Of a stretch of DNA of 64,000 nucleotides, positions 61,151-64,000 are shown piece after piece. The notes below the pieces were generated by a model. That model did no database searches. It saw only the letters and a program-made list of their open reading frames with translations, and was not told where the DNA came from. Location: contig OZ257133.1 in assembly GCA_965279135.1 (NCBI GenBank), positions 2,976,001 to 3,040,000 of the forward strand, read 5' to 3'. Position 1 is the stretch's first letter. Each line of letters begins with the position of its first letter. Position numbers and translations under genes: made by a program. The DNA comes from Croceimicrobium sp965279135. GTDB lineage: Bacteria; Bacteroidota; Bacteroidia; Flavobacteriales; Schleiferiaceae.

Positions 61151-63228
61151 GCCTTCATTAGAGAAGCCGTCTTTCGAGCCATAGGAACATCAATAATAAA
61201 GGTACTTCCCTCATTAATCTTTGATTTAATGTCGAAAGTAGCACCATTCTCTTTCAGAAAATCACGTACAAGCACCATCCCGATTCCTGCACCATGCTCG
61301 TTCAGGGTGCCTAAAAACGAGTCACCAGCTCCTTCTCCCTTAAGTAGTTTATCTCTTTGGAAATTATCCATACCTATACCCTCATCCTTTATTAAAATCC
61401 GCACCTGATTAGCAGACTCATCAATTTCCGCATTGATATAGATCGTGGAATTTGAGGGAGAGAACTTGTAAGCATTACTAAAGAGATTTCGCATCACACT
61501 TTCAAAATGATCTTTATCAAATCTGATGTATATCTCTTCTGAAATACTAAATATCACCCGGATCTTTTTCTTGGTTAAGGCCACACTAAAATAGAGTAAG
61601 GACTTCTTGATAGTTTGTGCTAAAGGCAAGCTCACGGGTTTCAGGTTCACTCCTGCAAACTGAGCTTTACTCCAGGTTAAAACGTTGTTCACTAAATCTG
61701 AAGTAGTTTGTACCGAGGTTTTTAAACCTTCAATTATACCCTTGCGATCCTTTTTATCTATAACATCACTATCCATTAAACTGATAAGACCTAATATCTG
61801 ATTAAAAGGCTGCCTTAGGTCATGCGCCAAAATTGAGAACAAACGATTCTTGGAATTATTAAGAAGTTCTAATTCTTTATTTCTCTCAGTTAAAATGCCC
61901 TTTTGTGTATCAATTTCATCCTTCTGCTTCTGGATAAGTTCATTCTTCTCACGAAGATTTAGGTTAGCAATTTTAACCTTTCGATTGGTAGTAATAAAGA
62001 ATACCAAAAAGGATATCACAATGATTAGAAATAAAAATGCAGCTGCCAGGTAAATTCGTTGTTGACCAATCTCCTGTGCCTGGATTTCTGCTTTAGCCTC
62101 AGCGAGATCAAGGGCGCGATTAGCCATCTCCTGATCAAACTCCTTCATTGCAGCCAATCCATCAAAACTTGCAATCCTTTCCCTGTAGTCACGGTTTAAT
62201 TCGAGATAACTAATAGCTTGATCGGTCGAACCAACCTTTACATAATATTGATAGAGAATGTCGGTAGTAGACTCAGTAAAGACAGGGCTTACCTTATAAT
62301 CTTCAAGTGCCTGAATTAAAGGTTCAACATGAATTTTGGCTTTATCTAAATCACCAATCTCCATATACAAATCCATCAAAGAGGAATGACTATAGGCAAT
62401 GTAGTAAGCATCACCATATCTCTTATTTAAATCAAAGGATCGCTCCGCATAATTAATAGCTAATCCTGTATCACCCTCCCCAAGTGCTAATTGACTCAAG
62501 ATATCCAATGCGTCAGCACGCAGTACGATCATTGAATCTACTTTAGTGTAGGAGTAGGTTTTGTTTGCGTGGTATTCTGCTAGTTCAGAAACACCTAATT
62601 CGTGGTATAACCAGGCATAATTAAGATGAAGCTCCGGTATCAGGTACTCATGTTCATAACCCGATTTATGCATGGCATTCCATGCTTGATGTGCATAATG
62701 AAGAGCTAATTCATACTGCCCCTGCTGATACACTATATCGCTATATCTGAGATAGTAGAAAATATCATTCTCCAGTTTTAAACCAGTTCGAATGTCTATT
62801 TCCCTGGCTTTATGAAGTAAGATCAAACTAGCCGTGTATTCACCTAAAAATTCTCTATAAAGACTCTCATTATAAATGGCAGTACTTAAGCCTAAAGAAT
62901 CTTTCACCTCCTTAAAAACAGCAATGGCCCGTTCCCCATAATACAAAGCGGAGTCCACCTCATCTCTGGCAAAAGCCTCGAGAGCCTTTAGATCTAAAGC
63001 ATAGCCCAGAAAGGAGCTATCATTGAGAAGACTTATAGTCTTAAAAAATCTATTGCACTCCTCTTCTGCCTCGGTAAGATTATTTCCAATCTGACTAAAA
63101 GCAACATAGTAGAAACTATCCAAATCCCATTTGGCCACTTGCCTACCATCAATATCTTGGGCAAAGGCCACAACACTAAAAAGCATTAGTGCGAGAAAAA
63201 CCTTAAAATTTATCTTTTGTAAAATCAA
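61147..63228 (-). CDS. TPR sensor histidine kinase
   Basis: A 693-residue kinase: signal peptide, a periplasmic TPR region (about 40-380), one transmembrane helix (about 394-414), a coiled coil (about 420-465), the HisKA helix with His469 (FSILAHDLRQPFNQ), and an ATPase domain with NLFSNAYKFSP, DEGIGMDN and GAGIGMVLVRD. Typical of Bacteroidota TPR kinases that often pair with a LytTR or other regulator; none is adjacent. The likely start is the TTG at 63228, with a -7 box TACCTTTG at 63244-63251, 15 nt upstream. Confidence 0.87.
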   Translation of the reverse strand: MILQKINFKVFLALMLFSVVAFAQDIDGRQVAKWDLDSFYYVAFSQIGNNLTEAEEECNRFFKTISLLNDSSFLGYALDLKALEAFARDEVDSALYYGERAIAVFKEVKDSLGLSTAIYNESLYREFLGEYTASLILLHKAREIDIRTGLKLENDIFYYLRYSDIVYQQGQYELALHYAHQAWNAMHKSGYEHEYLIPELHLNYAWLYHELGVSELAEYHANKTYSYTKVDSMIVLRADALDILSQLALGEGDTGLAINYAERSFDLNKRYGDAYYIAYSHSSLMDLYMEIGDLDKAKIHVEPLIQALEDYKVSPVFTESTTDILYQYYVKVGSTDQAISYLELNRDYRERIASFDGLAAMKEFDQEMANRALDLAEAKAEIQAQEIGQQRIYLAAAFLFLIIVISFLVFFITTNRKVKIANLNLREKNELIQKQKDEIDTQKGILTERNKELELLNNSKNRLFSILAHDLRQPFNQILGLISLMDSDVIDKKDRKGIIEGLKTSVQTTSDLVNNVLTWSKAQFAGVNLKPVSLPLAQTIKKSLLYFSVALTKKKIRVIFSISEEIYIRFDKDHFESVMRNLFSNAYKFSPSNSTIYINAEIDESANQVRILIKDEGIGMDNFQRDKLLKGEGAGDSFLGTLNEHGAGIGMVLVRDFLKENGATFDIKSKINEGSTFIIDVPMARKTASLMKA

Positions 63229-63243
63229 TGTTTAGTCAAAATG

Positions 63244-63251
63244 CAAAGGTA
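63244..63251 (-). promoter_or_regulatory. -7 box of the TPR sensor kinase
   Basis: Minus-strand TACCTTTG matches TAnnTTTG exactly, 15 nt before the TTG start at 63228. Confidence 0.38.
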
Positions 63252-63297
63252 CAATTAGTTAAAAAACTATACTATAAAATATTGTTTATCAACTAAT

Positions 63298-63837
63298 TCA
63301 GATTTTTAGATATATATCAAATTCTAATTCAATCTGCCTTCCAATAGCAAAGGATCCACTTTCTCCAATGCCAAACTCGAAACGGTCGAGACTATAATCT
63401 ATAAAAACTTGATAACCCTGCTCATCAAACTGATAGCCCGCATAGAGAGCTATAGTGCGTCGATGTTCTTTAATAAAGAGATCCCCGGTAAATACAAGTT
63501 GGCGTTTTCCCTCAGTGGTTATTTCTCTGCTTTTAAAAATGATCTCCGGATATTCATTTCCATTAAAGAAATGGGGAGCTTCCGAGAGCTGCTGATCTCT
63601 CTCCGGTATGCCCGTGCGAATGCCATTAACGGGCCAGCGTAAATTGAGGTGACTGGATTCTAAATTGTAAATATTGAAGTCAACATCCACCACAACATCA
63701 CGAAAAAAGCCCTTCACTTTATTGAAGCGCATATTGACCGCCGTGAAATTGTATTGGCTGGCATCATTATTTACCGAGGTAGAATGGAACTTCTCCTTAT
63801 CTACAATTCCGAAAGCTTTTGCCAATCGAGATATCAT
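63298..63837 (-). CDS. YceI-like family protein
   Basis: A 179-residue protein of the YceI lipid-binding fold: VKGFFRDVVVDVDFN, NEYPEIIFKSREI and the strand FTGDLFIKEHRRTIALYAGYQF are typical. Unlike most members, which are periplasmic, there is no signal peptide from the ATG at 63837, so it may be cytoplasmic. YceI proteins bind isoprenoid-type lipids in a barrel. Neighbours do not suggest a pathway. Confidence 0.82.
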   Translation of the reverse strand: MISRLAKAFGIVDKEKFHSTSVNNDASQYNFTAVNMRFNKVKGFFRDVVVDVDFNIYNLESSHLNLRWPVNGIRTGIPERDQQLSEAPHFFNGNEYPEIIFKSREITTEGKRQLVFTGDLFIKEHRRTIALYAGYQFDEQGYQVFIDYSLDRFEFGIGESGSFAIGRQIELEFDIYLKI

Positions 63838-63933
63838 ACCCGTCTTATCCTTCTATACCCTTTACTCAATATTATGAAAAATTAACAGACAGGCCTAAAA
63901 AAATCCAGTAGCTTAGCTCATAAAACGTACACT

Positions 63934-64000
63934 ATGCAAAAACTATTTAGCACCTTATTAGCTGTGTTTTTCTTCTGCTCTTTATCTGCACAAGAAAAAA
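63934..64000 (+). CDS. N-terminal end of a secreted protein (runs off the window)
   Basis: The first 22 codons only: a signal peptide (MQKLFSTLLAVFFFCSLSA) followed by QEK, cut by the right edge. The mature part and family are not visible. Confidence 0.6.
   Translation, partial: MQKLFSTLLAVFFFCSLSAQEK

Overview
The window looks like a chromosomal segment of a marine-type member of the Bacteroidota, order Flavobacteriales. Support: two proteins with type IX secretion (T9SS) C-terminal sorting domains, a PorW/SprE-type gliding/secretion lipoprotein, a split ATP synthase operon without beta and epsilon genes, TAnnTTTG-type -7 promoter boxes, weak or absent Shine-Dalgarno sequences, and typical Bacteroidota gene neighbourhoods (rnc, small acidic protein, pyk; bactofilin, AtpZ, atpB). 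Genus cannot be fixed from the sequence alone. Coding is dense and no stretch above 300 bases lacks a gene. I see no insertion sequence, prophage, CRISPR array or rRNA.

Layout. 1-2.7 kb: the start of an ECF sigma factor, a PfkB sugar kinase, tRNA-Asn and an OmpA-family protein. 2.75-22.4 kb is a surface-protein region: a roughly 4,818-residue secreted adhesin-like protein (MAM/Fn3 modules, SprB-like modules, 21 tandem 80-residue repeats, HYR domains, T9SS signal) lies 9 bp upstream of the OmpA gene. A LytTR response regulator sits upstream of it, and divergent from that is a 1,321-residue beta-helix T9SS cargo protein. 22.5-25.9 kb: S4 RNA-binding protein, esterase, enoyl-CoA hydratase, NtrY-like sensor kinase. 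25.9-34.6 kb, leftward: porW/sprE, bactofilin, AtpZ, a small membrane protein, atpB-E-F-H-A-G. 34.7-41 kb: M23 peptidase, rnhA, purN, acpP-fabF-rnc-small protein-pyk, pheS. 42-46 kb: paired small lipoproteins, a hypothetical gene, CvpA, pgk, holB. 46-54.5 kb: methyltransferase, mnmG, ybeY, DUF4175 protein, gltX-folB, tRNA-Cys. 54.7-64 kb: cytochrome c-FTR1 iron permease, DUF4139 protein, ALDH7-type dehydrogenase, VIT/CCC1 transporter, TPR sensor kinase, YceI-like protein and the start of a secreted protein.

The points most worth following are: two near-perfect parS (ParB-binding) sequences that bracket mnmG in its short intergenic gaps; a three-unit (720 bp) higher-order periodicity in the giant gene's repeat array, with nine consecutive units of exactly 240 bp; the regulator-adhesin-OmpA cassette with a duplicated leader sequence; a perfect intrinsic-terminator-like hairpin inside the first 20 codons of rnc; and a three-fold hairpin repeat after the beta-helix gene.

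How parts connect: PorW/SprE is a T9SS component and the two largest genes here encode T9SS cargo. OmpA may anchor the giant protein to peptidoglycan, which is an inference from gene order. FTR1 and VIT genes 4 kb apart may both serve iron handling. The atp cluster encodes all of Fo plus gamma, delta and alpha; atpD/atpC must lie elsewhere.
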